A program made the position numbers and the translations under genes. From Serendipita indica DSM 11827 (lineage: Eukaryota > Basidiomycota > Agaricomycetes > Sebacinales > Serendipitaceae): DNA of 64,000 nucleotides. The stretch spans positions 806,001 to 870,000 of the forward strand of contig CAJVGD010000042.1 in NCBI GenBank assembly GCA_910890315.1, read 5' to 3'. The number at the start of each line of letters is the position of its first letter. The stretch's first letter is position 1. The notes under the pieces are model-generated. The model had not been told where the DNA came from, ran no database searches, and saw nothing but the letters and a program-made list of their open reading frames with translations. Below, in pieces: positions 1 through 12,611 of this stretch.

Positions 1-598
1 CGTCCGGCGATCACGCTCTGATTCAATGCATGTCACGCTCGCTGAAGTAAGCCGTTAATACACTATTTTAGCATCTTGGGGCTCTCAGGTCGCCTATCGG
101 TAGTGAGAATGGTTTTCAAGCCCACCTTTGTCCTCAAGCGTTGGGATGGGACAGAATACTCGCCGAGGTAGTTCAATCACCATTTTTGGGCGTATAACTG
201 AGACACCTGGCTGGTTGCGGGTCAAGTCCTCCTCTCTGGGATCGAAGTCCCTTCAAATGTGGACTGTGTGCCGAGTAAGGCCAAAAGGGTGGGATTACCC
301 AGTCAATCAGACACCTGTCAGAGTCTAGATCATCTTGATAGTCATTCTCCACGTCCCATAGGGTCGCCGCATATAAGGTGGTGTCCAAAGTTTTGACCTC
401 TCAGCAGTTTCGACCTGTTCTCGACGACGCCAAAACCAGTGGATAGAAACAAGAAGCTAAGTGTACAAATAAAAAGTGCAAATAACGTTGATATGCGACG
501 AGGGACCGGCCATTCTGCGAGCTGTCGGTCAGTTCATGGCTCTCCGCGGTTGAAGGCTGGCTCACCGTCGATTACGCGCAACCTAGGCTCGTGCCCCA
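1..598. other. No gene recognised at the left edge
   Basis: Only short overlapping open frames without recognisable motifs occur here. The stretch lies downstream of the minus-strand SET gene, so it probably holds its 3' UTR and then intergenic DNA. An exon of a gene lying outside the window cannot be excluded. Confidence 0.5.
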
Positions 599-1704
599 CT
601 ATGGAAGAGGAAATCTGAGAATTTGTGGTCGTTGGTTTGGCGCCTCAAGCTCAGCGTTTGCTCTCTGCAGCCTACGCGTGACTTCAGCATTGTGGGGGCC
701 GCCGACCGTAGCAGCGGCAGCAGACGCTTGTGCGAGCCAAAGCATGGCGTTGTTGCGGTCGCCAGCCTCCTCACAGAGCTTGTACCCATCGAAGTACAGG
801 GTCTCCCGGAAGTGCGAGAGGCCTTCCATCCTCAGCAGCGTCAATGCGGTACAAATTTGCGCATATCGTCGCTAAAGGCGATGCATGTCAGTCTCTGTGC
901 AAGATGATTCTATGGCGTACTCACAGAGAGAAATTCGATTTGTGTCTCTCTTGGGCTTCGTTGTGGCGGCTGCACGATCGCTTTGTACAATGCCACTCGT
1001 CGGTCATCCGAATCCCTGTTCTCAATAATGCAGGCGGGACAGTGGCATAAGAAGCCACTGGACCCCTGGAGCCTAGCACGTCGAGCATCGCGAGTAAAGA
1101 GGAGGCTCGATACATCATACGCGATGCAGAGCTCTTGAGCTCTTGAGATTGCGGAAAGGGCACAGAATCGCATCACTCCAGCCTGCGAATCCCATTTGAA
1201 AGTGACATTTGGCACACACGAGTGGTTGAAACGGGCCGCCAGGAGTAGAAGTCCGGCGAGTTTACGACCGGTCCCGTCAACGTTATCGTAGCCGCATGGG
1301 AGCGCGTTTGCACGGAAACGGCCAAGGTATTCACCATCGTTGAGATACTGATACCCAATACACAAATCCATGAATTGTTGCTGAACAGTAGGAGGTAGAC
1401 GGATGAGATGGTTTCGCACCACCTCATTGGTGATTCCTTCGGGCAATCGAAAGATAGGAGTATCTTCGAGAAGTATCGTGCCCTTTGGTATATCTTGCAG
1501 TGCAACATAACCAAAACCAGCGCCGGGGATCTCACAACCTTGGAATAAGTCTGTGGCGACAATCAGTACCGAAGGCTGAGGGGATAATAGGATACTATAC
1601 CAAAGCGCGGAGCAATTGGATGGTAAGGCATTTGAAGCAATAACCGTAAGGAGAATAGAAATGTCGATGTAGTGGTGGCTCACCCATCCTCTTAGCGCCT
1701 CCAC
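599..1704 (-). CDS. SET-domain protein (SMYD/SET5-like lysine methyltransferase family)
   Basis: The main exon (about 910-1704) carries a compact SET domain. It begins near the segment PGAGFGYVALQDIPKGT, contains the diagnostic NHSCVPN motif of the AdoMet-binding pseudoknot, then IAYD and a post-SET cysteine cluster CHCPAC. A second exon (599-844) encodes a helical, TPR-like tail rich in Ala, as in fungal SMYD-like proteins; the intron between starts with gtgagtacg. Such proteins are predicted lysine methyltransferases; the substrate is not visible here. No MYND zinc finger is present between the SET halves. The frame upstream of the SET start lacks a convincing ATG (the open frame begins at a GTG), so the true 5' exon is unresolved and the upper coordinate is provisional. 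Confidence 0.7.
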
Positions 1705-3168
1705 TTAAGTACTTTCGGGGATTTACGCGTCAAAAAGGCTTGGATCAAACCCCTATCCCATGCACGCGACCTCTGCTACACCTCCAGTCGGCAGTATCAT
1801 GGCCCAGACGTGTCGGAGCGTTATGAAGACCAAAGTGAGTTTCTCGTCTGTTCTAATCAGCATTAATCTCAATGAGATCTCGTTGGCAGAGATTTCATCG
1901 CGCGTTCGGAGCGGAGTTCGGGGTAGAAGGGGTAGCACGTCCTAGGGGATTTGCGGGCCATTCTCCTGCCCGCTTCATCGTTTCAGGTTCTATGGACAAT
2001 CTTGTGACTTTGACTACGCAGGGCTGAAAGCCACTGCCCAATTGTGAGTATTTGATTTAGAAAGTGGCCGTATGCGCTCTTCGCGTGACGAATGGGTTGA
2101 TGCGGATGAAAGATTTGCTCCACGCTCTAGATTGACCACAAACACGCTTCAGCAAGGCGATTTGCCTCACATCAGGACTCACGGCGCCAGCGACTAAAGG
2201 CGGCAATCTCCGGAAGCCATGAGCTGCCTATAGCCCATTCGGATACCCTTTTCAAAACCCGCGGTCTCACTTTCGATGACGTCTCGATCCCGCGTCATCG
2301 AACGCTACGGACCAGCATGGGCAAGAACGAACTGCTTACTTCTGAGTCGATCTAACGACGAGAAGAATCGTAGATGGAGATGAATGTTTCCCAAAAGGGG
2401 CATCTCGGGCCATCCTTGCTGTTTTCGGCACCTGCTGCAAGGTTTTCCAAGGAGAGGCCGTTGCTGAACGTTCTGAAAACGCCTTTCCCACATGACGAGG
2501 CTACACAGAGGCAATGCAGTTCTCGTGGCATACCGAAAAGGACATTAAAGGGCTGGTTTGTGTCGGGTGTGGTTGATGCGAGAGCCACACGTACGCCGTG
2601 AGGCGCGCTCGCGTCGTCCAAATGAGGACTCTACGAGAGAAATGGGAGTCAAACTGGACTCGGGATGCTATTTTCAGACAAGTTTCTCATGCCCCCCTGC
2701 CCTCCAATTGGGTCCGTGTCGACTTGGAAGGTGAGAGACACCCGCAAAAATACGGTAGAAAGGAGAGAATTTGCTAATGAGTGATTGCAGATCGCAGTTG
2801 CGCTAGCTGACTCGAATTCGACATATACAACGGGTGGAGGGCCGAATACTCAATGAGGCGGGAGGAAACCAGACAGACTAGTGAGGATCGTCGCGGACTT
2901 TGGGACCGGTTGAGCTCGTCAGAGATCGGGTCTAGGTATGAGCTTGGCCTCGATCAGGTTGCTTGGGAACGCACCAGAAGAGAGGATGAGTTCTCACCCG
3001 CCATTCCCCTACTGGGTCTAGTCGCAAACCAGACATTAGAGTACGCTGACACGAGTGAAATATCAAGAGATAATTACAGGAAACAGGTATCTGAGCGTGT
3101 ACAGCATATCAAGAAGGGTAAATACAGGACAAGCTCTACAGATCTGGAGAGCGCTTGCGCCACCTTGT
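1705..3168. other. Intergenic stretch, one weak small ORF
   Basis: No conserved protein is recognisable. The only open frame of note is a plus-strand ORF at 2853-3191 (112 codons, hydrophilic, rich in Arg, Glu and Ser) that overlaps the 3' end of the amidase gene on the other strand by about 20 bases. It has no motif I recognise and may be chance. The rest probably holds the promoter of the SET gene and downstream flank of the amidase gene. Confidence 0.4.
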
Positions 3169-5126
3169 TCACTTGCTTTCATATTCCTTGATTGCTTGTT
3201 CGACGATATTGAGACAAGCTAATGTCTTTTCTTCCATATGTCGCCGTCCAACAACCTATCGCAGGTATCAATGGACCGAGAGATAAAGTCAGAGAAACAC
3301 GGACCTGAAGCGAGATGGGAGCGTTGTCGTAGGTCTCTGGGTTCCACTGTGAGCGGATAAAGGCTTCTGTGTCGTTCCTAGGCTCAGGGAGAGCGTCTGC
3401 ACTGGTTTCAACCCAATCAGCGGCCCGGAGACGTCCAAGTGGGAAAACGGCAGCAGGATAATCGACAAGGTTCCAGTAAGAGCTATACCCCCACCAGCGG
3501 ACCGAGTCGTGTGGGGCTGCAAGTGTGGGGGCAATGGGAGTGAGAATCACGTCAACGGGGCGACCGCTTGTGGTCTGCTTGGCTGATGCATTCCAGTGTG
3601 CATGTGCTCGTGCACGGAATTTTTCACGTTCGACGTTGAGCTTGAACATTTCGGCAATGGTATAAGGTGCGCGGCCCTGGGCGTGGCTGACAATCCATTC
3701 AAAGCTTGGGATCGCCGGCTCGCCGCTCTCGGCGAGCGTTTCAAAGTATTCTGCGCCACCGTCCAAGAAGTAGAGTTTGACCTGTATGTACGGCGAGCAG
3801 GATAGCAGGGTCAGCGGAAGAACCGAGGGGGAGGATGGAAAAGCCAGTTTAGAGGCGGGCATGAAAACGTACGATGAGATCCCAACTAGCTTGATGGTCC
3901 ATAGGTATATAATCAATAACTTCATGACCGGCCGCAACGAGCGCCTTTCGCGCGTTGTCCAGCGCTCGGCGAATAGGGGGGTGAGGCGCAACGACGCCGT
4001 CGTCTGCGAGAATGCCAACGACGAGTTTCTTTGGGAGGCCTTTGCCTTGCTCTGCCACCTCTGATCGCCATTCGATGTAGAGGTTCTGGTGCTCGACGAA
4101 CCAGGCCTCGTACTGGAGCATGACCTTGCAGAAGAGGTTGAGATCGCGAGCAGAGGTCGCCATTGGACCAACACATCCAACAATGTTGTCCATCCCATCA
4201 TGCGAGCCTCCGAGTCCTGTGTGCGGCAGACGGGCGACAGAGGGTTTGAAGCCGTAAAGGCCGTTCCAGGCGCATGGGATACGCTATTGGACAAATGAGA
4301 AGTCAAGAGAGGTTGGAAATCGTGGCGGACTCACGATGCTTCCACCAATGTCGGTACCCACGCCCAAAGGGCTCCCGTGACTTGCGATCAAAGCGCCTTC
4401 GCCGCCGCTGCTCCCTCCAGAGGTGAGGGAGCGATTGTACGGATTCACAGTGCGGCCATAAATATTGTTGTTACATTCGAGAGCCTAGAAATATGCGTTC
4501 AGGAACCACGCGTGCTGCCGCGGGAGCAGAGGACGTACGAGAAGCGTCTGGGGATTCGCCGTCTTTACGTAGATGATAGCCCCGGCCTCTCGCAAGATCT
4601 TCACCACGGCAGCATCGTGGTCTGCGACCGTCTTGTAGGCCCAGCTTGCGTAACCCGTGGCGCCATCCTTCCCCTTGACAAAGATGTGGTCCTTGATCGA
4701 TACGGGCAGGCCGTGAAGGGGCCCTACGACCTTTCCCGTCTGTTCGAGAATCTGATCGAGCTGCCTGGCACGCTCAAAGCCCTCTTCGAAGAAGATTTCC
4801 GTGAGCGAGTTTGTCAAGTCTTGAGACGCGACGGCAGCTTTGCAAAACGCGGTCAGGACTTGGACAGCTGTATACTTGCGAGCTGCAATATCTGCAACGA
4901 GGTCTGTCGCATCTTTGGAGACAATTTGGCGTTCGACAGCGGAGAGTTTGGAGAGCAAAAGGTCAGAGACGTCTGTTACAGAACTGCCGGGATCCTTGAC
5001 TCTCCATTCGGAGTATTTTGCGAGGCTATTCTCGCGGTCTGCTTGCTTTCTGGCGGCAATTTCGCGATAGTCGCAGACGACTGGAGCTTGCGGTAGCGGT
5101 GCAAGGCGTGTTGCTGCAGTTCCCAT
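3169..5126 (-). CDS. Amidase (amidase-signature family, fungal acetamidase-like)
   Basis: Hydrolyses a carboxylic amide to acid plus ammonia; fungal members such as AmdS let cells use acetamide and related amides as nitrogen source. The amidase-signature Ser-cisSer-Lys triad can be placed: the Lys lies in [14 protein letters not shown] (about residue 140), followed by the Gly/Ser-rich signature [10 protein letters not shown] and then [11 protein letters not shown] (about 4330-4440 on the minus strand). The start at 5126 gives MGTAATRL. Later exons carry the family's C-terminal helical region, and a last short exon ends [16 protein letters not shown] before TGA at 3169, as in relatives. Length is about 565 residues, normal for the family, with about five short introns. 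No signal peptide is seen, so it is probably cytosolic. Substrate preference cannot be read from sequence. Confidence 0.88.
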
Positions 5127-7665
5127 CCTTTGAAAATTTTTGTTGTCGTTGTGAAAGAGGTAAATGAAAGGGACCTTCCACTCGCGCCGTCGGGTTTGTA
5201 GGGGTTCGCGACGAATCAAGTGCAAAGACCACACCGAGTTCTGGTTTATATCACAAAATGTCAGAGTTGCGGCAAAAAAAAGGACCCGCGGCCGTTGTGT
5301 GTCATAGCGCTCGGCTCACCTAGGGTGTCGGTTTGTTCCTGTTGAGGAGAAATTGTCCAGAAAACAACCAAAAATAATTCGTTAAATGCTCACGAGGGAC
5401 GTCAGACGCTCGCTAGCGGCCGAATGGCGTGCGCTCTTCGGACAGGGGAACTTTGCTGGTTGGGGGGAGTTGGAAGCAGTTCCATCTGGTCAGATCTCGT
5501 CTCTTTTTCAACGTCTGCTGCTCTATTTGCCTTGGCCCTGAGTCTTTCGGTCCTTGCGCGCTCGCAGCAGCACCAGCGCTTGTGCTGTTGCATATAGACC
5601 ACTCGCTGCTGCGAAACACCGGTTATCAGTGTATAAACGCTCAGGTTTGTTTATCTCCGCATTTCTCGACAATGTGCTTCTTATTCCCCACCCTATCTGG
5701 GCCTGCCTTTGCCCCTTCTTTCAATGCGAATATTCCCAACGGAGCATCTTGTCTTCTATCAAACCAAGGGCTGGATACAGTGACCGGATTCAATACAAGC
5801 CACAGAAGGAGCCGGCCACATCGCTCCTTTTCCCTCTCTCCACAGCTGGCATGCGTAGACCCGTAAAGCTCGCAGTCTATAGTGTTCCATGGTATCTCTC
5901 TTCCATCTTAGCAAATTTCGTCGTCTGCATCCGGCCCCGTCACTGGTTTCTGCCGATGGCCCCGCGTTCCTGGCCTCCTACAAAGTTAGCGCTCGCCCTT
6001 GCTACTATTCTAGTCGCTTGACAACTTATTAACAATGCTTTCTCTCGTGAATTTGGGATCTTGACCTCTGCCTGCATCATTTGCTCTCCGTTGCCATCGT
6101 CGATGGCTTGCCATGGGTGTATGCTGCTTCCTTTTTTGTGCAACTCTTGTCGTCACTGCTGCGGAATCTATTTCACTTCCCAATGGGGTGACAGCCCATA
6201 CATCTCACTCCGTTTTCCCAAGCTAGAGCGTTCCAACCCCCCGCCGATGCCAATTGGTCCTGCGCATACTTTGACACAAGAGCGGTACAGTTTCAAGAAT
6301 GATCAATTTTGATCCTTCACAGGGTGTCGGTCCGCATGGAATCTGTTCTGATAGGCAGCATCAAACGGCATTCCCGTCATTCGGGTGGCCGGCACGAGGG
6401 TATTGACACCAACTCGCCATTACTTTATTCAAGGTCATGCCTCCAACGCCCTCTTACATGTAACATGCCCACAAGGCCTGCCGGTCGATCACCAGTGTAA
6501 AAGGGGGGTTCACGACCAATCCTCTGGCTTGACCACTCTTATCGATTGCCGCCCGTCAAATTGAGGGGCAACTGACTTTGCGCATCTACTCCGAGAGGCC
6601 CACTGCTTCTCCAGATATTCTCCTCGTTTCCGTCCGTGCCCGTCCCTCCTTGAGCACAGCCAGGAAACTTTAATCTTTCCGTCCGAGAGCCATAATTGAA
6701 GGCAACTATGGATAGAAAGGCGCCACCTTGTCGCCGGGGATCATGGCGGTAAAGTGCGGGCTCGTGGGTGTTGGGTGCTGTGCGCGTGCACTTGTGTCAG
6801 ACTGGAGATCAGAGACAGAAGCCTGCTAGATCCAAGAAGGAAATTTTGCACCCTGCGAGCCGCTCTCACCCTTTGTAACGTGCAAAGACCCCCTCCCGAT
6901 CAGCAGACCTGGCTACCCTCAATCAAATCAAACTCGCTACTATGCCACACCACGCGTCACTGCTTCTTTAAAATATAATGGATCCATATGCCGCGACTTG
7001 TGTCCTCCACCTGTGCCAATCGAGCGCCCGAATGAGGTCCAATACCCAACCTCCCACGGCGCCCATTATATCCTGGCAGACCGGAGTTTTGCTCGCTCCA
7101 AGACCAAACGTTCCACATTGACCAAAAAACTAAACGCTTCTCCGACATCCAGTGTGAAACTTGTGCGCGTACCACCCCCCCCCCCCTCTTCGCCTCATGC
7201 TGTCGGTCTGTTCACTCGACTGATATCTTGAGGTATTGTCAGGGACGAACCGGTATGAACATCCTTCGCATCTTCTTCACCTATGCCAGCGTACGAAGCC
7301 GAAATTATCGGCATTATCCGCTGATCAAGAAACCCCCGACTGGGCGGGCTCTTGGTTTGACTCGCGGACGCATTGGCAGCATATTCCACATGAATTATTT
7401 GTCACCATTTCAAATCATGCTTGTCAAGCCGTTTCCAACCACGCCTTTGCATCCGCAGTACTCTCTGGGGCTCGACCCATACGAAGAACATCTGATGACG
7501 ATCAAACAATGTTCTCAAACTCGTGGACTTCATCAATATGGAATACAGAGAATATCACTGAGAAAATGTTGCTATTACCTTGATACCTACCCAACTTTCT
7601 GGGCAAAGGCAGATGTAGCTCGCTAACCAGCTTCGTGTATATCGTCGCCAATACAGCCAAAACCG
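5127..7665. other. Gene-poor stretch of about 2.5 kb
   Basis: This lies between the start of the amidase gene and the stop of the RNF10-like gene, both on the minus strand. Several overlapping plus-strand frames of 60-155 codons exist (for example 5429-5866, 5554-6021, 7236-7583), but none shows a domain, plausible codon pattern or clear splice structure. A run of 12 C residues lies at 7175-7186. It is the longest stretch without a recognised gene in the window and may contain the amidase promoter, a lineage-specific gene or a non-coding transcript. Confidence 0.45.
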
Positions 7666-9814
7666 TCACCGTCGACGACTGGGAGGTGCCCCGCCACCAT
7701 TTAGCGAGAGGATGAGCTTGGGTGCCTTCTTCTTCCTGCTTCCACCCCCGACGGCAGCATTTCGAGCCTCTTCGAGTTCCTTCCATGCCACATCCATCGT
7801 CCAGTCCCTGGATTCATCCCCAGGGGACGATGCGGGTTGTCGATTACGCGAGGCGGCTAAGGGAGTGACGACCATCAAGGTATGGATAAGCGCGCGACGG
7901 TTCGATAAAGCCCAATACGCCATCATCCCATGTGGAGTTAAATCATCCGGTGAATCTATAGTCAGTCTAGGCCCACACAATTAAGCTCAACGATCATACC
8001 GGTGGCAGGTCCAGAGAGAGTCGAGGCAAAACTTCGCTGACCCCATGCTCCAGAAACGGGCTGTTGCACAGGGGTCTCATCAGAACTATTCTCGCTACGG
8101 AGAAACGCCCGGAGCTCCTCTTCCTCCCGTTGCATGGCCGTCTGTGTCCTGGTTGCGCTATACTTCAGGACCCAATAATCCTCCGCAAGTTTCTCCTTCT
8201 CCCTTTCTTCGGCCCGGATTTTGGCACGGTCGTCTTTCCGTTCCTTCTCCTTTCTCCTTGCCCGGCGACTTTTCAGAGCGCCCTCGAACGCAACTAGGGC
8301 CTCCTTCCCGACCACGCACTCCAGATCCACCTCCACAAAGGTTACATCTGTTGCTTCGGGGAGATGCGCGAGGTAGCGACAACGCTTTCGTAGGTCCTCA
8401 TCAACGGTGCCTTCATTTTGGGCCTCGACTTTGACCTCGATATTCTGAGGAAAGTTGGCATAGGAACCAAAGTGGGAGAGAAGGATCCGAATGTCGAGTG
8501 GATGGAGAAAGGTGAGCGAGCCCGACGCCGCTTGATAAAAATAATACGTCGATGTCGATGGTGGTGGTGGGTTGACATTCTTTCGTGTCTTGAGCTGCTT
8601 CGTCGGTATCGCAGATGATTCACGCATCACCGGGGGTCCTTGCTCCTGCTGAACGCTCCAATCGGTGGGCCGTGGGTCTGCAATACTAAAGTCGGCAAAC
8701 TTTGCAACATTCTCCCGCATTTCGCGCTGAGCTTGGATCCTCTCCACTCCGCGCTTTGCAGCTGTAATTGCCTCTTGCATGGCTGGGACGTCGAGCTGCT
8801 TCGCTTCTTCGATGAGGGAGCGAACCTTGGCTATTGCACCCTCTACAAAGGAAGCCCCGATGCTGTCCCCGTATCCCAGCTTGTCATCTCGATCAATTTT
8901 GAGATTCTCGACCTCATCTTCCAAGTCTTTACGTAAAGACTCTGGTGTGGGGATCATGAAACGTGCAAACGTGTAGATGTCAGGTAGAAAATGAAATGCT
9001 ACTTGATGAGGGGGAACGAGGTCGGATGGCCAAGTGTCCGATTGGGGCAGAGCCAGAGTCGTAATCTGGGGACGCTCCATTAACCTCAATTTGAGCGTCG
9101 AGTCTCCGGTTGCATCAGCTTCCGCTTCATAGAACCATTTGACAGGTTTGAGAGAAGACTCTGAGATGGTATCAAAGCATATTGGGCAGCGATGCCAGCT
9201 CCCGTGTTCCCCAGTTTGAAGATAATGCAGGGCGCAAGAGTAGCAATAAACCTATTTCTTGGTCAACCAAACTAGCAAAACCTCTTTGTGTCTCATTACA
9301 TACGTGGCCACACTTTGTCATTCGGGGAGCAATTGGAGTTCCCAGGCAGATTGGACAGGTCGAGTTGCCTTCGTCAACATTAGAAGAGCTTGAGTAGGGT
9401 ACGAGAATTTGAGCAATATCTCCCCATTGAAAATAACTATGAATAGTATATCTGAGTATACTGTCAAGACGAAAAGATGGGAGAGACTCACATGTCTGGA
9501 TCGACAAAGTGGACGGTGTAATCCGCCGTTACAGAAGGCTTGAGAATAAAGCGATACGCTGAATTGACAAAGCCTGAGGGGACCCATACTATGTCAGCAC
9601 AGAACATGGACTATCAGCCGCCAGCCTACTGACGTTCGCGGGTCCACAACGAGCTCACAGTCGTCTTCCTGCTACGGCGTGGTCCACTGAAGTGTTGACG
9701 ACGAGGAGGTAGCTGAAAATTGACCAGATCCTGCAGATTCGACTCGTCGCCGCCTGTGTTAAGCTTGGGCCGTTTGGATGGCCTCGTACCGGGCTTGGGG
9801 CGCACTGCGGCCAT
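7666..9814 (-). CDS. MAG2: RING-finger E3 ubiquitin ligase, RNF10/Mag2 family
   Basis: Members ubiquitylate 40S ribosomal proteins (uS3/uS5) during ribosome quality control. The start at 9814 opens a basic N-terminus (MAAVRPKPGTRPSKRPK). The next exons carry the conserved WVPSGFVNSAYRF and WGDIAQILVP segments, then a RING with CPICLGTPIAPRMTKCGHV followed by CPICFD. A long central region with charged, coiled-coil-like helices (KEKERKDDRAKIRAEEREKE) precedes a C-terminal exon (7666-7930) ending KKAPKLILSLNGGG, a tail typical of the family. The last intron is phase 1 and joins PAT to DSPDDLTPHG. The reconstructed protein is about 640 residues, as expected for fungal homologues. About six introns, all short. 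Confidence 0.88.
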
Positions 9815-10066
9815 TTGAGAAGCAAATAAAATGGTTAAAATTGCGAGTTGGACGGGTTTTGTACCAAGTTTGGGCGCCTGTTGCAGCGTTGCCCGGCGAT
9901 GGCCAAGGTCAAACGTGCTGACTCTACCGCTTCAATCTGCCCTCGCCGGTTCCGAGTACGTGATAATAGCAGAGAAGCTACAATTACAGCAGACGACGCA
10001 AAAATAATTACATGGCACGGTATTTCATACCCATACGGATCTAATAATCAACGTCTGGCAAGAGGT

Positions 10067-12546
10067 TCATCGACGCCGACTGGTCGATGCGTGGTGAGAT
10101 TCACCAGAGCGCTTTTGAGGAGACGAGCTGTCGAATCCACCGCCTCGTGATAGGCTACGACGGTATTCATCCAAAGCCTGTCGTGGCCGGCTGGCAGATC
10201 GTGGTCGATCCAGAATGGATTCGGAACGAGCCCTTTCCTCAAATTCTTCTTGAGTGACAAGTCGGCTTTGGAAGTAGCAGAGCTTTGCGGGGTAGTTTCT
10301 CATGTTGCGGATAAAATAAAAGTTGCCTGCGAAAGGATAAGACTCGATGTCATATGAAATGTGTGACGTACCTCGCGGGACAAAGAATATGCCACCAGGT
10401 CCCAAATAAAACTCGGTCTCGTGAATTTTGACGTAAATGGCACCCTCGATGAGGAAGAACACCTAAGTGCTGTTAGAGGATGAGAATAACAAGTGTTTGA
10501 TAGACGTACAAAGATGTTGTCCTTTGTTGGTTTTCGGGGCTTTTCTCCATTGGGGGGAATGATCAGATAGCCCGCCGCCATCCATCTTTCGTTGTCGAAC
10601 AACCTATGCGATAAGAACTCGCCTTTTCTGGCCGGTTGTGGGTCCAACATCCCTGCAGTATAAACGATGGCTATCGCTGTCCGTTAGCATCTATGTGCGT
10701 CAAACTGGTTGTATCATACTTTTTCGAACCTCTTCATTGGTTTTATAATCGATCACTATGCCAGTCTGCCGCGTTTCCGCATCCCACCCTTCTTCCATAT
10801 GAGCCACTGAACGACCCCGGGGCAGTTCGCTCTCTCTCTCCTCCGTCTCTAACCTTCTGCTCTTGCTCCTTGCCTTTTGCTGCGGTCGTCGTTTTCGCTT
10901 TGATAGTGGCGCGGCCTGAGGCTCCGGAACGCGACGAACCCCGAGGATTTTGGGGACTTGGCGATTCGAGCCCGGCCTGTACGTATCGTATTCTAATTTC
11001 TCGCCCAACCAGTATTTGACGGGTGCGTATTTAACACGACGACTTCGTCGGACAATATCCTCGTCTTCCTCATCTGAGATTTCGCTGTCCGATGGAATTT
11101 CTGCGAATTGACATGAGAAGATCGCTTGAAACAAATAATTTGACAAACCTTCGAGATAGCTTTCATCCGCCATCGGCGTCTTTGAGCGCGCCCGACTACT
11201 CGGACGGATACTGGTAGACTTTGCTCGTTTGGTCTGCACTGGCGAGTCTTCTCCATCTTCCAACGGTCTCTTCTTCTTTGATTTTTGGGCCTCCTTTTCC
11301 TTGACTTTCGACTTAGGCTTTTTTGGAGGCGCCTCGACCTCAGATTCTCCGTCGCTACGCTCACTGACAGAACGCGGTGGCTCGGCATATCGACCCCCGT
11401 CAGGAGGTGGGAATTCATCCCCTTCTTCGTAGTACTCTCCTCCTTCAGCTCCGGCGTCTTGGTAGTCAAGTAGTGGATCTTGCTGGTCGCCATCGTCTGG
11501 CGGAGCTGCCTCGTCAAACGGCGGGGATACTTGATCTCTTTCACCGCCATATCTGCGAGGAGTGCGGGAATAAGGGGCCTGCTCCGCTTCCGGCTCCAAA
11601 TCTTGTTCCACCTCCTCTGCATCTCGGTCTCTAGCTATCGACTTTCGGGGGGGTTGATTGACTGGTGTACTTTCACCTTCTGGCGTAGCTCGTGGGTTCC
11701 CTTTGGCCTGACGGGATGAAGGTGGTTTGTCCGAGTACTCTGGTGCATTTTCGTCAGAAGGGCCCGGTGCCGCAGACTTTCTATTAGAGCGAGATGCATT
11801 GGGAGAGACGAGAGATTTGCGAGCCACTTGAGGTGGACTTGAATCCACATCTGGGGCCGGCGACGGGGTATCTCCATACTCGTAGTTTACATACTGATCC
11901 ATGACGGTCTCCGAGTCCACGGGTTCATCTTGGTAGCGGCCGAGGGCACCGAATCCTTGAGAGCTTCTCGTGGGGAGTTGGAGATCATTTGTCGGGTCGT
12001 ATGGGGGCGCATTCCGAAGTCCAGAGACGAGCGGGGTGGTGGCGTATCCTAAACGGCTCGTAGCCGCGCGAGGTGAAGGAATAGGGGCATAATTCACGTC
12101 AGTAGCCCGTGCCGATGGTGGACCCATGGCAGAGGATGGGCGTGAGCGGGGAACTGGGCCTATCACGTATTCAGTAAGCGTCACGGAGACATATTGTGAG
12201 TAATTACGATCCAAAGAGTTGTTTACGTCTTTTTCTGTCCCAGATGGTGCAGACTTTGACAATGTATTTGGTGACTTTTGACGCATGTTGCGAGGCAGCT
12301 GCAGGGGCCGATTCTGGTCATAATTGGCCTCTAGCAGATTTTCAAAGTCCTCTATGCCATCTGATCCACGTTGACCTTCTGGAATTGCGACGCCTGTGAC
12401 ACTGTAGAGCGCGCCATTAGCACGTAGTTGGTCGTAATCTACAGAGCAGCCACTCACGTTCCCTTGAACCTGTCCTCGTTGTGTGACCGTGGCTTTGGGC
12501 CTCCTTTCCGTTGAGCATTCGACGCGACGCCATTGCGGCTGATCAT
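10067..12546 (-). CDS. MIF2: Inner kinetochore protein CENP-C (Mif2/Cnp3)
   Basis: CENP-C binds the CENP-A nucleosome and scaffolds the kinetochore. The start at 12546 gives MISRNGVASNAQRKGG; a phase-2 intron then joins to VTGVAIPEGQ. A long disordered Ser/Pro/acidic region follows. Near 11000-11060 the CENP-C motif reads RRSRRVKYAPVKYWLGEK, matching the nucleosome-binding signature R-S-x-R...P..YW. The C-terminus is the cupin dimerisation domain: VFFLIEGAIYVKIHETEFYL, then GPGGIFFVPRG, intron, NFYFIRNMRNYPAKLCYFQS. After the cupin there is an extra Arg/Ser-rich tail of about 60 residues ending at 10067. Total about 730 residues. The intron inside the cupin (10327-10371, 45 nt) has no stop and is a multiple of three. 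Divergent from the HAD gene with 65 bp between start codons. Confidence 0.92.
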
Positions 12547-12611
12547 GGCCAAGGCGTCGGTGGGGAGCACGTGATGTCGACCACCCCTTGGACCCGACGC
12601 CGACATTACCA
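12547..12611. promoter_or_regulatory. Bidirectional promoter between CENP-C and HAD hydrolase genes
   Basis: Only 65 bases separate the two divergent start codons. Any core promoter and 5' UTR of one gene must overlap those of the other, or lie within its coding region. That this is a shared promoter is inferred from spacing; no TATA box or named binding site was identified. Confidence 0.5.

Noticed and set aside
5429-6021. Overlapping plus-strand frames of 145 and 155 codons
   Set aside because: No domain, no convincing start context and unusual composition; three frames are open in the same place, which suggests low stop density rather than a gene.
7175-7186. Homopolymer run of 12 C as a regulatory site
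   Set aside because: An isolated homopolymer with no associated gene start; more likely replication or sequencing slippage.
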